Positions 35,034-45,388 are shown, counted from the stretch's first letter. The stretch: DNA of 64,000 bases from Mycobacterium colombiense (GCF_003284975.1 NZ_QMEU01000010.1:1-64000), one strand, 5' to 3'. The notes: generated from the sequence alone by a model not told the origin. A program made the numbers and translations.

Positions 35034-36296
35034 ATGCCATCGGCTAGCCGCTCGTCCGCAGATCAAGTAAAGCGGCGCCCGAAGGACCGCAAGATCCAAA
35101 TCGCCCGCGCCGCCACCGACGCATTCAGCGAGTTGGGCTATCACGCGGTCAGCATGGAAAACATCGCGGCGCGGGTCGGGATCTCCGCGGCCGCGCTATA
35201 CCGCCACTCGCAGGGCAAGTACGACCTGTTCCGCGAAGTCTTCTTGGCGCTGGGACAGCAACTGGTCGACGCCACGGCGTTCGCTGATGACCTGCCCGCC
35301 GATGGCGATCCCGAGGAGCAGCTCAGCGCGCTGGTCAGTGCGCTGATCGACTCCACGATCGTCAACCGCACCGCCGGCGGACTCTATCGCTGGGAGGGCC
35401 GCTACTTACGTGGCGACGATCAACACGCCTTGGCCGAACAGATCAAACTGATCAACCGGCGCCTGCAGCGTCCGCTGATGAGGCTTCGACCGAAACTCAC
35501 GTCGCGGCAACGCTGGATCCTGTCGGCGGCCACCCTGAGCGTGATAGGCAGCATCACCGACCATCGGTCGCGGCTGGGCAATTCCGAGATCCGCGCGGCG
35601 CTGGCCGACATCTCGGCCGCGGTGTTGCGGGCCGACTTGCCAACCCAGCGCGGTCGCGGATCCGAGCAGCCGCGCACGGCGACGCTGACCAGCGCAGCCG
35701 GAAGCTATGAACTTCTGTTGCACGAATCGATGCGCCTGTTCAACGAACGCGGCTATCGCGAGACCGGGATGGAAGACATCGCGGCGGCGGTGGGCATCCC
35801 GGTTGCCAGCATCTATCAGTACTTTCCGGGCAAGGCCAACATTCTGGCTGTCTACTACCGGCGCGCTGCCGACCAACTCTCCGGCGACCTGTCCAGCATC
35901 TTGGCCACCAGCGCCGACCCGGAACAGGCGCTCGCGCAACTCATCGAGGCCTACGTCACCCGCTCATTCGCCAACCCCGAATTGGCCTGCGTCTACTACA
36001 CGGAGCGGCACAACCTGCCCGACACGGACGCGGTACTGCTGTACAACATTCAGCGTTCCACCGTCGAATCCTGGGCCAGCCTCGCCGTCGCGGCCAGGCC
36101 GGAGCTCACGCTCGGCCGCGCGCGATACGCCGTCCACGCCGCGTTTGCCCTCGCGGTGGACACCGGCCGACTCGTCTACCCCGACGCCAGCGCGGCCGCC
36201 GGACTCACGGTGCGCCGCCTGATGGAGGTCACGCTGCTAGGACGGCCGGCCGCAGCGCCTCGTAGCGCGCCACGCGGTGGCCGGCAGCGCCGCTGA
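35034..36296 (+). CDS. Tandem-domain TetR regulator (Mce3R-like architecture)
   Basis: 420 residues holding two complete TetR units. The first HTH is 'RAATDAFSELGYHAVSMENIAARVGISAAALYRHSQGKYDLF' (about 22-65); the second, about 240-285, reads 'RLFNERGYRETGMEDIAAAVGIPVASIYQYFPGK'. Each is followed by its own helical ligand domain. The opening 'RRPKDRKIQI' resembles Mce3R (Rv1963c), the double-TetR repressor of the M. tuberculosis mce3 operon. Here the gene lies downstream, in the same direction as the mce operon, with 129 bp between. Control of the mce genes is inferred. Confidence 0.88.
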   Translation: MPSASRSSADQVKRRPKDRKIQIARAATDAFSELGYHAVSMENIAARVGISAAALYRHSQGKYDLFREVFLALGQQLVDATAFADDLPADGDPEEQLSALVSALIDSTIVNRTAGGLYRWEGRYLRGDDQHALAEQIKLINRRLQRPLMRLRPKLTSRQRWILSAATLSVIGSITDHRSRLGNSEIRAALADISAAVLRADLPTQRGRGSEQPRTATLTSAAGSYELLLHESMRLFNERGYRETGMEDIAAAVGIPVASIYQYFPGKANILAVYYRRAADQLSGDLSSILATSADPEQALAQLIEAYVTRSFANPELACVYYTERHNLPDTDAVLLYNIQRSTVESWASLAVAARPELTLGRARYAVHAAFALAVDTGRLVYPDASAAAGLTVRRLMEVTLLGRPAAAPRSAPRGGRQRR

Positions 36297-36579
36297 CATG
36301 CTGTTGCGGGAACTCCGCCAAATAATCTTCCCGCACTTGCTCCTTACAAACAAACCCCTCCGATGCAAGGAGCGCGAGCCGAGCGCCCCTTTGCGCCACC
36401 ACATCTGAGCGTTCGGCCGCTGCGTGACTGCGCCGCCAAATCGACCGCGACACTACCGAATCAATCGAATGCCGATTAACATATATGAGTCTAGTCCGCA
36501 CGCCGGGACGCGGTGGGTCCTCAGCACTTCGGTGTAGGCCGGCTTCGAACCCGGCAGCGCCCGCGCGAAAGGCATGCTC

Positions 36580-36804
36580 ATGCTCAGCAGGATCCGCTCA
36601 GTCCTGGAGTATCAACTGACCATCGCCGAGCTGCTGGGCCTGGCGATCCTGCTGGGGACGCCGTACCTGATCGTCGGCGTGATCTGGTCGAGCACCCACA
36701 CCCAGCATCTGCACGAGATGCACGGCGTCGATCTGGTGGTCTCATTCCTCGGCTCGATCGTCTCTTGGCCGGTGCTGCTTTTCGCCAACGTCTGCATGAC
36801 CTGA
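36580..36804 (+). CDS. Small membrane protein
   Basis: 74 residues from ATG 36580, which stands 7 bases after GAAAGG; the ATG at 36574 is too close to that site. Two membrane helices ('IAELLGLAILLGTPYLIVGVIW' and 'VVSFLGSIVSWPVLLFANVCM') are joined by a His-rich loop ('SSTHTQHLHEMHG'). No family is recognised. It lies 9 bp before the next gene and is co-transcribed with it. The 283 bp upstream (36297-36579) hold no gene and are AT-richer than average around 36460-36500. Confidence 0.6.
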   Translation: MLSRIRSVLEYQLTIAELLGLAILLGTPYLIVGVIWSSTHTQHLHEMHGVDLVVSFLGSIVSWPVLLFANVCMT

Positions 36805-36813
36805 GGGGGGCGC

Positions 36814-37161
36814 ATGACCAACCGCGGGCCGCTGATCGTCTCCGCTGCCGTGGTGTTGCTGGCCGGGGGAGTCTTCGCGCTGTATCTGCCGGTGTTCATC
36901 GACGCCTACGATCAGTTCGGCTGGCAAGTCAAGTGCGGCAGCGGCTTTATCACCGATCTGACCCAGGCGTCCAGCGCGCTCGGCGTGGGCGGAAAGTATG
37001 TCGATCAGTGCGATCACGCGCTCCTGATCCGGCGGTTGTGGGCGATTCCCGCGGCGGCGCTGGGCGGGCTGACGTTGACGTGGCAGGCGGGCGTGGCGCT
37101 TGCCCACGATTACCGGCGCTCCACACCGTCGGCCCGGCAACCTGAACTGCCTTGTCCCTGA
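36814..37161 (+). CDS. Small membrane protein with extracytoplasmic Cys
   Basis: 115 residues. Helix 1 is at about 8-30 and helix 2 at about 72-95. Between them is an extracytoplasmic loop with two Cys ('KCGSGF', 'DQCDHALL') that may form a disulfide. The tail is short and polar. The ATG follows GAGGGGGG by 3 bases. The family is not recognised. It forms a two-gene unit with the preceding small membrane protein. Confidence 0.58.
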   Translation: MTNRGPLIVSAAVVLLAGGVFALYLPVFIDAYDQFGWQVKCGSGFITDLTQASSALGVGGKYVDQCDHALLIRRLWAIPAAALGGLTLTWQAGVALAHDYRRSTPSARQPELPCP

Positions 37162-37191
37162 CGGGCTTTCGCCGAGCCACGGTTGAGGCGA

Positions 37192-37359
37192 CTAGCGGGT
37201 GCTCTCGTCGGGTAGGTCGTGCCGGGACTGGTGCAATCCGGGGGCGTTCGGATCCTCGTCCTGGTGCTCTAGCTGCTCCTGCAGCTTGCGCTGTTCCTCG
37301 GTTGCCTTTCGGGCGTCCTCGGGCGCCGCGGGCGGGTCGAAGTTGACTTGCTGATCCAC
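37192..37359 (-). CDS. Small charged coiled-coil protein (55 aa)
   Basis: 55 residues from GTG 37359, with AAAGGAGA 8 bases before the start. The N-terminus is Pro/Asp-rich, then a heptad-like helix ('DARKATEEQRKLQEQLEHQDED') and an acidic end. No membrane segment. The strong ribosome binding site and biased codon use support a real gene despite its size. No function is recognised. It is preceded on the same strand by the TiaS-like gene, 123 bp away. Confidence 0.65.
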   Translation of the reverse strand: MDQQVNFDPPAAPEDARKATEEQRKLQEQLEHQDEDPNAPGLHQSRHDLPDESTR

Positions 37360-37482
37360 CGAGATCTCCTTTGAACGTCTGCAATGCCTTTCGTCAGGTT
37401 CGCCCGAATGACGGCCTTTGAAACCCGCGCGCGACCGCCGACACCGATCGTGCAGCTCACGTACGCGGGATCGAGCGGGGAA

Positions 37483-38271
37483 TCAGTATTGCTTGACCAC
37501 CGCACGCGGTGCCGTTCGCCACGACCTGGTTCCGTTGCCCTGCGCTCGGGGCGGTTCGAGTAGCAACACGGCCAGCCCGTCGAGCAAGATTGGCCGTACC
37601 CAGTCGCCCAGGTCGATCATCTCGCCGTGCCGAGGCTGGCGGAAAGCGTCGTCGCGCGCGATGTCGATCGGGGTCAGGTCGAATACGGTCTCGATGGTGG
37701 CCCGGCCGGGCAGCTTGCGGATTCCGGGCAAGGTGATGAACAGTCCGTCGTTGCCCGACAGGTGCAGGCCGACCGCCGCGAGCGCGCCGGTCGTCCCCTC
37801 CCGCGTGCCGCCGTGGCCGGACAGGTGGATGCCGAGTGTCGTGGCGAGTTCGCGAGCTTCGTTGGGGCACAGTACTTCCCGTTTGGCGCGAAGACCGAAG
37901 TCGATCAGCCGCGGCGCGCTGCCGACGAGTTCGCCCGGAATGACGACGGCGAGCCCCGGATCCGCGTCGGGCGGGCACACCGTTTCCAGGAAGTGTCCGG
38001 CGAACTCGATGACTCCGGTGCGAACCGCGTCCGGATCACCGGCGGGGCTGCGCCAGGCCAGGCACGCGCTCGAGTTATGGGACGTGTACGGGATCCGATC
38101 ATCGACGAGCAGCTGATGTCTCGTGGCGCCCGCGGGTGAGCCGAGTCCGGCCGCCTGTAGCTCACGAAGCAGCGCGCGGGCCCGCCGGCCGGTGCCGGGG
38201 GTGTACGGGTTGTCGGTGTCATCGATGCCGATCAGCAGGTCGACACCGGCCAGCGCGGTACCGCCGATCAC
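37483..38271 (-). CDS. TiaS-like (COG1571-type) DDTD-motif protein
   Basis: 262 residues from GTG 38271, in a GTGA overlap with the upstream lipoprotein gene. The N-terminus 'DLLIGIDDTDNPYTPGTGRRARALL' carries the DDTD motif of TiaS, the archaeal tRNA(Ile2)-agmatinylcytidine synthetase. The rest ('HNSSACLAWRSP', 'FGLRAKREVLCPNEARELA', 'LGIHLSGHGGTREGTTGALAAVGLHLSGNDG') follows bacterial COG1571-like proteins. It lacks the zinc-ribbon and OB domains of true TiaS. Bacteria modify this tRNA with TilS, so another role is likely; none is known to me. Confidence 0.7.
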   Translation of the reverse strand: MIGGTALAGVDLLIGIDDTDNPYTPGTGRRARALLRELQAAGLGSPAGATRHQLLVDDRIPYTSHNSSACLAWRSPAGDPDAVRTGVIEFAGHFLETVCPPDADPGLAVVIPGELVGSAPRLIDFGLRAKREVLCPNEARELATTLGIHLSGHGGTREGTTGALAAVGLHLSGNDGLFITLPGIRKLPGRATIETVFDLTPIDIARDDAFRQPRHGEMIDLGDWVRPILLDGLAVLLLEPPRAQGNGTRSWRTAPRAVVKQY

Positions 38272-38687
38272 GGGTTGACCACCAGGTCGGTGACGTCGCG
38301 AACCCACTGATCGCGAGTGAGTTCTGCGCCGGTGAGCTTGAGTGTGTGGCGTTTGGTGAAGCCGAGGATGGTCCGATCGTCGAGCTCGCCGGCCGTCAGG
38401 GTCTGGGCCGGGTCGCGCCCTTCCACCCGTACGCTGATGACCCCGGTGGCGCCCGCGGCGTCGAGGACCGAACGCACGCTGGGTCCGTGCTGCACGCGGT
38501 GTGTTTGCGGCGTCGCGACCTGAACCTGGGGCAGCCGCTCGAGTCGCGACAGGGTGAATCGGTCGAGCACCCGGTGGTTGTCCTGCACGACGAGCTGGAC
38601 CTCGGTCTCGGATGCACCGCACGCGACGAGTCCCGTAGCTAGGGCGAAAACCGCAACCACCCGAATCAAGAGCATATTGCTGCGCAT
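38268..38687 (-). CDS. Lipoprotein coupled to the TiaS-like gene
   Basis: 139 residues. A clear lipoprotein signal has lipobox 'LVAC' (Cys at about 23). The mature domain of about 115 residues ('DRFTLSRLERLPQVQV', 'VRSVLDAAGATGVISVRVEG', 'LTAGELDDRTILGF') resembles the small beta-rich core of sulfite-oxidase-type molybdopterin domains but lacks the molybdenum-ligating Cys, so it would be a cofactor-free relative. This fold assignment is tentative. Stop and the next start overlap by GTGA, implying joint expression. Confidence 0.65.
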   Translation of the reverse strand: MRSNMLLIRVVAVFALATGLVACGASETEVQLVVQDNHRVLDRFTLSRLERLPQVQVATPQTHRVQHGPSVRSVLDAAGATGVISVRVEGRDPAQTLTAGELDDRTILGFTKRHTLKLTGAELTRDQWVRDVTDLVVNP

Positions 38688-38758
38688 TTACGGGTCCTAT
38701 CCTGTGAATTCGCCGTAAATAAGGATTAGTCTAGGTTCTCGCGACTTATGATCTGCGC

Positions 38759-39334
38759 ATGACCGTGCTGATGCGCCCAACAGCCGGATTCACCGCCGTC
38801 CGCGAGGCGGCGTTTCCGCTAGTTGCGGTCGCCGTCATCGTCGCCTCGACCGACATCCGGATGCCCCTGGGGCTGCCCGGTCACCGCGGGCTGATCTGGC
38901 TGACGCTGCTGGTGGCGGTCGCGCTGGTGACGGCGCGTCGCGAGACGGTGTTGGCGGTCGGCGCGACGTCATCGATCGCGGCGCTGCCGATCCATGGGTT
39001 GAGCGATCCGCTGTGGAGCAGTCGCTACGTGGCCGCGGCGGCGTTGCTGTTTGCGGTGGGCTTCGTTCCGGTGGTGCGGTTGCATCGGTGGTTACTGGCC
39101 CTGGCCGCTGCGCCCATTCACCTTGTCGCGCTAGCTAATTCGGTCTCCACGGGGCACACCATGTCGGCGTGGGTATCGAACGGAATGCTCGAGCGGGCTG
39201 AGTGGCACGTGATCTTCGGATTGGTAGCCGGTCTGCTCGCCTGGGGGGTAGCCCTGGGTGTGGGTTGGCGGCCTGCGGCCAGGGTGGCCGGCGCCGGTTC
39301 GACGACAAGACGATACGAGGAGCGGCCGCTATGA
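38759..39334 (+). CDS. Membrane protein encoded with a PE/PPE pair
   Basis: 191 residues with about five to six membrane helices (from about residue 18 to 175) and a short basic tail. No family is recognised. Its TGA overlaps the ATG of the PE gene (ATGA at 39331-39334), so membrane protein, PE and PPE are one translationally coupled operon. A role next to a secreted PE/PPE pair, for example as membrane partner, is inference. Confidence 0.7.
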   Translation: MTVLMRPTAGFTAVREAAFPLVAVAVIVASTDIRMPLGLPGHRGLIWLTLLVAVALVTARRETVLAVGATSSIAALPIHGLSDPLWSSRYVAAAALLFAVGFVPVVRLHRWLLALAAAPIHLVALANSVSTGHTMSAWVSNGMLERAEWHVIFGLVAGLLAWGVALGVGWRPAARVAGAGSTTRRYEERPL

Positions 39335-39636
39335 CGCTGCGAGTTATCCCCGAGGGCCTGGCCGCGACGAGTGCGGCGGTCGACGCGATCACCGCTGCGC
39401 TTGCGGCCGCGCACGCGGCGGCGGCGCCGGTGGTCTCGGTGGTGGTCCCACCGGCGGCCGATCCCGTCTCGCTGGCGGCCGCCGCGGTGTTCAGCGAGCG
39501 AGGAAGCCAGCATTCGGCCGCGGCGGCCAAGGGCGTCGAGGTGCTGGGTCGGGCCGGGTTGGGCGTGAGTCTGGCTGGCGTCGGTTACGCCGCCGGCGAC
39601 GCGGCGGGTGCGTCGACCTATCTGGGCGCAGGCTGA
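39331..39636 (+). CDS. PE family protein
   Basis: 101 residues: the whole protein is a PE domain. The Pro-Glu motif is at residues 6-7 ('LRVIPEGLAATSAAVDAITAAL'), followed by a helical hairpin and the type VII secretion signal Y-A-A-G-D near residue 88 (YxxxD/E). It would form a heterodimer with the PPE protein encoded 2 bp downstream and be exported by an ESX system encoded elsewhere. Confidence 0.88.
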   Translation: MTLRVIPEGLAATSAAVDAITAALAAAHAAAAPVVSVVVPPAADPVSLAAAAVFSERGSQHSAAAAKGVEVLGRAGLGVSLAGVGYAAGDAAGASTYLGAG

Positions 39637-39638
39637 CG

Positions 39639-41258
39639 ATGACCGCGCCGGTGTGGATGGCTCTTCCGCCGGAGGTGCATTCGGCGCTGTTGAGCAGCGG
39701 ACCGGGGCCGGGCCCGGTGCTGGCGGCCGCAGCGACGTGGACGGCGTTGAGTAGCCAATATGATTCGGCGGCAACGGAGTTGACGTCCGTATTGACCGGT
39801 TCGGTTCCGGTGTGGGACGGCCCGACGGCCGATAGCTATGTCGCCGCGCACATGCCGTATTTGGCGTGGTTGCAGCTGGCCGGCGCGCTGAGCGCCGAGG
39901 CGGCCGCTCAACACCAGGGGGTGGCCACCGCATACACCGCCGCGCTGGCCGCGATGCCCACGCTGCCGGAGTTGGCCGCCAACCATGCGACGCATGCGGC
40001 CTTGGTGGCCACGAATTTCTTTGGCGTCAACACCATTCCGATTGCGCTCAACGAGGCCGACTACGCGCGGATGTGGACACAGGCGGCCACCACCATGACC
40101 ACCTACCAGGCGACGACCGAAGCGGTGCAGATGAGCAGCGGCGCCGGATCGGGCACTGGGGGCAAGGCGGGCAGCGGCTCGGGATCCGGAACGGGGACCG
40201 GAACAGGAACGGGAAGCGGCACCGGCACTGGGACCGGAGCGGGCAGCGGCACCGGCACGGGTTCTTTCCAGTTGCCCACGCCCGAAGAGATCTGGGAAAT
40301 GCTGTTCGGGCCTGACGGCGAGCAAATCCCCGGGCAGGGCCAACCCAACTGGAGTCCATCGGAGTACCTGCAGAACCTGGGCAACTTCTTCAACGGCAAC
40401 GCCCAGGCGGTGGCCTGGCTACAGCAGAACTTTTCCGGCCTGCTCAACCCGTCCCAATTCCCGGCTCTGATCAACTATTTCATCGCGTGGCAGACCTACC
40501 GGATCATCAACTGGACGATCCGGACACTGCGCTTCATTCTCCAGGAGTTGCCGCTGCTGCTGCAGGTCGGTTTGAGCCTGTCGATCACCAGCCTGGGCAG
40601 CCTGGGCAGCCTGGGAGGCCTGGCGGGCTTGGCCGGGCTGGCCGCGCCGGCCGGCGCTCCCGCTCCTGCCGTGCCGCAGCCCGCGGTGGTGGGCGTGCAA
40701 GCGCCGGCGGTGCCGGCCGCTCCGGTGACGGCGCCCACGGCACCGGCCGGCCCGCCAGTAACGGCGACGTCGATGGCGTCGATCCCTGCGCCTACGGCTT
40801 CGGCGGCTGCGCCGCCCGCGGCTCCACCCACACCGCCCGCCCCGGTGACCGGATCCGAGGGCTTCGGTTACCTGGTGGGCAACATCGGACTCGGCATGGG
40901 ATCGACGGCGCAGACCGGCGCCCACAACGCGGCGCCCGCCACGCAGAACGCGGCGTCGGCGGCCGGGGTGGCCGTGGCGGAGCAGCACGGCGGACGCTCA
41001 CGCCGGCGCCCGCGCTCGGTCGTCGACCCCGGATACCGCTACGAATTCATCGAGGCCGACGATGACCCGGCCGCGGTGGCGGCACCGGTGTCGTCCGCTC
41101 GGCACCTACCCTCGGAATCCGGTGCCTCGACACAGGGCTTCGCCGGGACGCTACCCAGGCCTGACCTGCGGGCGGCGGGCCTGATCACGTTGGGCGACAA
41201 CGAGTCTGGCGACGGCGCGCGCACGCCGATGCTGCCGGAGGGCTGGGCCGGCCCGTAG
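39639..41258 (+). CDS. PPE family protein, PPW subfamily
   Basis: 539 residues from ATG 39639. The PPE domain covers residues 1-180: Pro-Pro-Glu at about 9-11 ('MALPPEVHSALL') and a WxG-type 'VPVWDGPTADSY' turn. A Gly/Ser/Thr repeat tract (about 178-209) links to an alpha-helical region and an Ala/Pro-rich tract. The C-terminus has 'GFGYLVGNIG', a basic 'RSRRRPRS', and the closing 'PMLPEGW' = PxxPxxW that defines the PPE-PPW group. It is probably exported with the adjacent PE protein. Codon use matches the neighbourhood. Confidence 0.9.
   Translation: MTAPVWMALPPEVHSALLSSGPGPGPVLAAAATWTALSSQYDSAATELTSVLTGSVPVWDGPTADSYVAAHMPYLAWLQLAGALSAEAAAQHQGVATAYTAALAAMPTLPELAANHATHAALVATNFFGVNTIPIALNEADYARMWTQAATTMTTYQATTEAVQMSSGAGSGTGGKAGSGSGSGTGTGTGTGSGTGTGTGAGSGTGTGSFQLPTPEEIWEMLFGPDGEQIPGQGQPNWSPSEYLQNLGNFFNGNAQAVAWLQQNFSGLLNPSQFPALINYFIAWQTYRIINWTIRTLRFILQELPLLLQVGLSLSITSLGSLGSLGGLAGLAGLAAPAGAPAPAVPQPAVVGVQAPAVPAAPVTAPTAPAGPPVTATSMASIPAPTASAAAPPAAPPTPPAPVTGSEGFGYLVGNIGLGMGSTAQTGAHNAAPATQNAASAAGVAVAEQHGGRSRRRPRSVVDPGYRYEFIEADDDPAAVAAPVSSARHLPSESGASTQGFAGTLPRPDLRAAGLITLGDNESGDGARTPMLPEGWAGP
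40171..40265 (+). repeat. Gly-Ser/Thr-encoding low-complexity repeat inside the PPE gene
   Basis: Irregular hexamer repeats of the GGNACN/GGNAGC kind encode alternating Gly-Ser and Gly-Thr for about 32 residues. Such tracts vary in length between strains by slippage. It separates the PPE domain from the C-terminal part as a flexible linker. Confidence 0.8.
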
Positions 41259-41277
41259 GCCGCGCCCCCGGTCCGCG

Positions 41278-43010
<1,733 letters not shown>

Positions 43011-43124
43011 CTCCTCTCCGCGACTGCGACGCGATTAGTTAGCTCATATAAGTTGACGACTCGACTGTACGCCTTAGTCGGACCCGGGGAATGGGGTCGC
43101 GGATCCGGGGTGTTCGGTGTAGGT

Positions 43125-43547
43125 ATGGCTGACGAAATCGAGTTGAGCCCCAGGGGCTGGGTGCGCGACCAGACCGAACAGATCCTGAGTCAGGGCACCA
43201 CCGACGGAGTCGAGGTTTTCGACCGGCCGATCGTGTTGCTGACCGTCACCGGGGCGAAGTCCGGCAAGCAGCGCTACGTGCCGTTGATGCGGGTCGAGAA
43301 GGATGGCCGCTACGTCATTGTCGCGTCGCACGGCGGCGCGCCCGAGCATCCGCTGTGGTATTTCAACCTGAAGGCGAATCCGGCCGTGACACTGCAGGAT
43401 GGCGACAAGGTGGTCAAGTTGACGGCACGCGAGCTCGACGGCGCCGAGCGCGAGGAGTGGTGGCAGCGGGCCGTTGAGGCTTTTCCGCCCTACGCGGAAT
43501 ACAAGACGAAAACGGCACGGCAAATCCCGGTTTTCGTTCTGGAGTAA
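43125..43547 (+). CDS. Deazaflavin (F420)-dependent nitroreductase family protein
   Basis: 140 residues from ATG 43125. Split-barrel Ddn family: 'IVLLTVTGAKSGKQRYVPLMRV' and 'VASHGGAPEHPLWYFNLKANP' are the F420-phosphate-binding and central strands, and 'WWQRAVEAFPPYAEYKTKTARQIPVFVLE' is the usual ending. Members reduce quinones or nitroimidazoles with F420H2. The space 43548-43797 downstream shows no gene. Confidence 0.9.
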   Translation: MADEIELSPRGWVRDQTEQILSQGTTDGVEVFDRPIVLLTVTGAKSGKQRYVPLMRVEKDGRYVIVASHGGAPEHPLWYFNLKANPAVTLQDGDKVVKLTARELDGAEREEWWQRAVEAFPPYAEYKTKTARQIPVFVLE

Positions 43548-43797
43548 CCATTTTCCTCGGCTGGCTCCGCTACTTTCAATGGCCACCGAAAAATTTGCAT
43601 TCGATATGCGCCCGGCCCGTCCGGTTGACCCTATTATCCCCGCCGCCTTACCTTCGAACGCATAGGCCAGGCGTGCCCAGGCGAACAACGACGTTCGTGG
43701 TATCTGTAACATCCTGCGCCGCAAGGCTTTACGAATGTTCAGCCTGCCGTGACCGGGCGGATAGCTAAAAGCCCACCGCTAAAGACCAATTCGGGGA

Positions 43798-45378
43798 GTG
43801 CCGGTGCACAAGGTGGAACAGTCAGGCCGACAGGATATGGACGCGGTGGCTCCGTCCCGGCTCGATCGGATGCGAGAGACGCTCCGGTACGATCTGCCGG
43901 CCTCGTTGGTGGTTTTCCTGGTGGCGCTTCCGCTGTCGCTAGGTATCGCGATCGCTTCGGACGCACCGGTTCTCGCGGGCTTGATCGCGGCGATCGTCGG
44001 AGGAGTGGTCGCCGGGTGGCTGGGCGGCTCGCCACTGCAGGTGAGCGGTCCGGCTGCGGGGCTTACCGTAGTTGTCGCCGATGTGGTCTCCCAGTTCGGC
44101 TGGGCGGTCACATGTTTCATCACCGCGATCGCAGGGATCCTGCAGGTCCTGTTGGGGTTCAGCAAGATTGCCCGGGCCGCCCTGGCGATCTCGCCGGTCG
44201 TGGTCCACGCCATGCTGGCCGGCATCGGAATTACGATCGCCCTGCAGCAAGTTCATGTGCTGCTGGGCGGCGCTTCGAAAAGCTCGGCGTGGAGCAATGT
44301 CACCGGATTGCCCGCCCAGATTCTGGGCGCACACCGCCCGGGAGTCGTGCTGGGATTGCTGGTGATAGCGATTCTGGTGGCCTGGCGCTGGGTTCCGGCC
44401 CGGGTGGCCAGTGTGCCGGGTCCACTGGTGGCGATCGTGACGGTCACCGCCATCTCGATGATCTTCCCGTTTCACGTGTCCCGGATCGTCTTGGAGGGCT
44501 CCGTCCTCGAGGCGCTGCGGTTGCCGTCGCTGCCGCACGGCAATTGGGGAGCCGTCGTCATCGCCGTCATCACGGTCACATTGATCACCAGCGTGCAGAG
44601 TCTGCTGACCGCGGTGTCGATCGACCGAATGCACACCGGAGCGCGAACCGACTTCAACCGTGAGCTGATCGGGCAGGGCGCGGCCAACATCGCGTCGGGC
44701 GCCATCGGCGGGCTTCCGATCGCCGGTGTCATCGTGCGCAGCGCGGCCAACGTGAATGCCGGTGCGAAGACGCGTGCATCGACCATCCTGCATGGCATTT
44801 GGATATTGCTCTTCGCGGTGCCCTTCGCGGGGCTCGTCGAAAAGATTCCCACGGCGGCACTTGCCGGCCTGCTCATCGTCATCGGCATCGAGCTGCTGAA
44901 GCCGGCGCATATCGAAACCGCCTTGCGCAACGGTGATCTCGCCGTCTACCTGGTGACGGTGGGCAGCGTGGTCTTCCTCAATCTGCTGCACGGCGTGATG
45001 ATCGGCCTCGCGCTGGCCATCGCCGTCACCGGATGGCGGGTGGTGCGCGCCAGGATCGAGGCCAAGCCAGTTGGCGACGGATGGCACGTCGTCGTCGAAG
45101 GCGCGTGCACCTTTCTGGCGCTGCCCCGGTTGACCGGCGTCCTGGCCTCAATTCCCGAACGGACGTCGGTCACCATCCACCTGCTGACGAGCTATCTCGA
45201 TCACGCGGCGCACCAAGCGATCAGCGACTGGCAGCGCCGTCACTGCGCTACGGGCGGGCAGGTCTATGTCCGCGACACCGTCGAGGCGACCGAGCCCGCG
45301 CCGAAGCGATCGAAAGCCGGCCGCCGCAACGCGCACCTGAGTTTGGTCGAGGAGTTGTCCGCGGCGGGAAGCCGGTAA
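43798..45378 (+). CDS. SulP family anion transporter
   Basis: About 526 residues; starts at GTG 43798, 43804 or ATG 43837 are possible (GGGGAG at 43793 favours 43804). Twelve to fourteen membrane segments follow the SulP pattern: 'YDLPASLVVFLVALPLSLGIAIASDAP' (N-terminal signature), 'GSPLQVSGPAAGLTVVV', 'GAANIASGAIGGLPIAGVIVRSAANV' and 'LHGVMIGLALAIAV'. A short STAS-like domain ends the protein (about 425-500). M. tuberculosis Rv3273 fuses such a carrier to a carbonic anhydrase; here that domain is absent. Sulfate or bicarbonate are candidate substrates. Confidence 0.92.
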   Translation: MPVHKVEQSGRQDMDAVAPSRLDRMRETLRYDLPASLVVFLVALPLSLGIAIASDAPVLAGLIAAIVGGVVAGWLGGSPLQVSGPAAGLTVVVADVVSQFGWAVTCFITAIAGILQVLLGFSKIARAALAISPVVVHAMLAGIGITIALQQVHVLLGGASKSSAWSNVTGLPAQILGAHRPGVVLGLLVIAILVAWRWVPARVASVPGPLVAIVTVTAISMIFPFHVSRIVLEGSVLEALRLPSLPHGNWGAVVIAVITVTLITSVQSLLTAVSIDRMHTGARTDFNRELIGQGAANIASGAIGGLPIAGVIVRSAANVNAGAKTRASTILHGIWILLFAVPFAGLVEKIPTAALAGLLIVIGIELLKPAHIETALRNGDLAVYLVTVGSVVFLNLLHGVMIGLALAIAVTGWRVVRARIEAKPVGDGWHVVVEGACTFLALPRLTGVLASIPERTSVTIHLLTSYLDHAAHQAISDWQRRHCATGGQVYVRDTVEATEPAPKRSKAGRRNAHLSLVEELSAAGSR

Positions 45379-45388
45379 AACCGCGGCG

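Noticed and set aside
36229..36501. Minus-strand 90-codon frame after the tandem TetR gene
   Set aside because: It overlaps the TetR coding end, has no clear ribosome binding site and no recognisable domain; treated as non-coding.
38700..38757. Possible IdeR- or Zur-type box in the AT-rich divergent space before 38759
   Set aside because: TAAGGATTAGTCTAGGTT has only scattered agreement with the iron box and no proper dyad symmetry.
40594..40640. Direct repeats in the PPE gene as a mobile or CRISPR-like element
   Set aside because: They encode a Ser-Leu-Gly/Ala-Gly low-complexity run of the PPE protein and are ordinary for this family.
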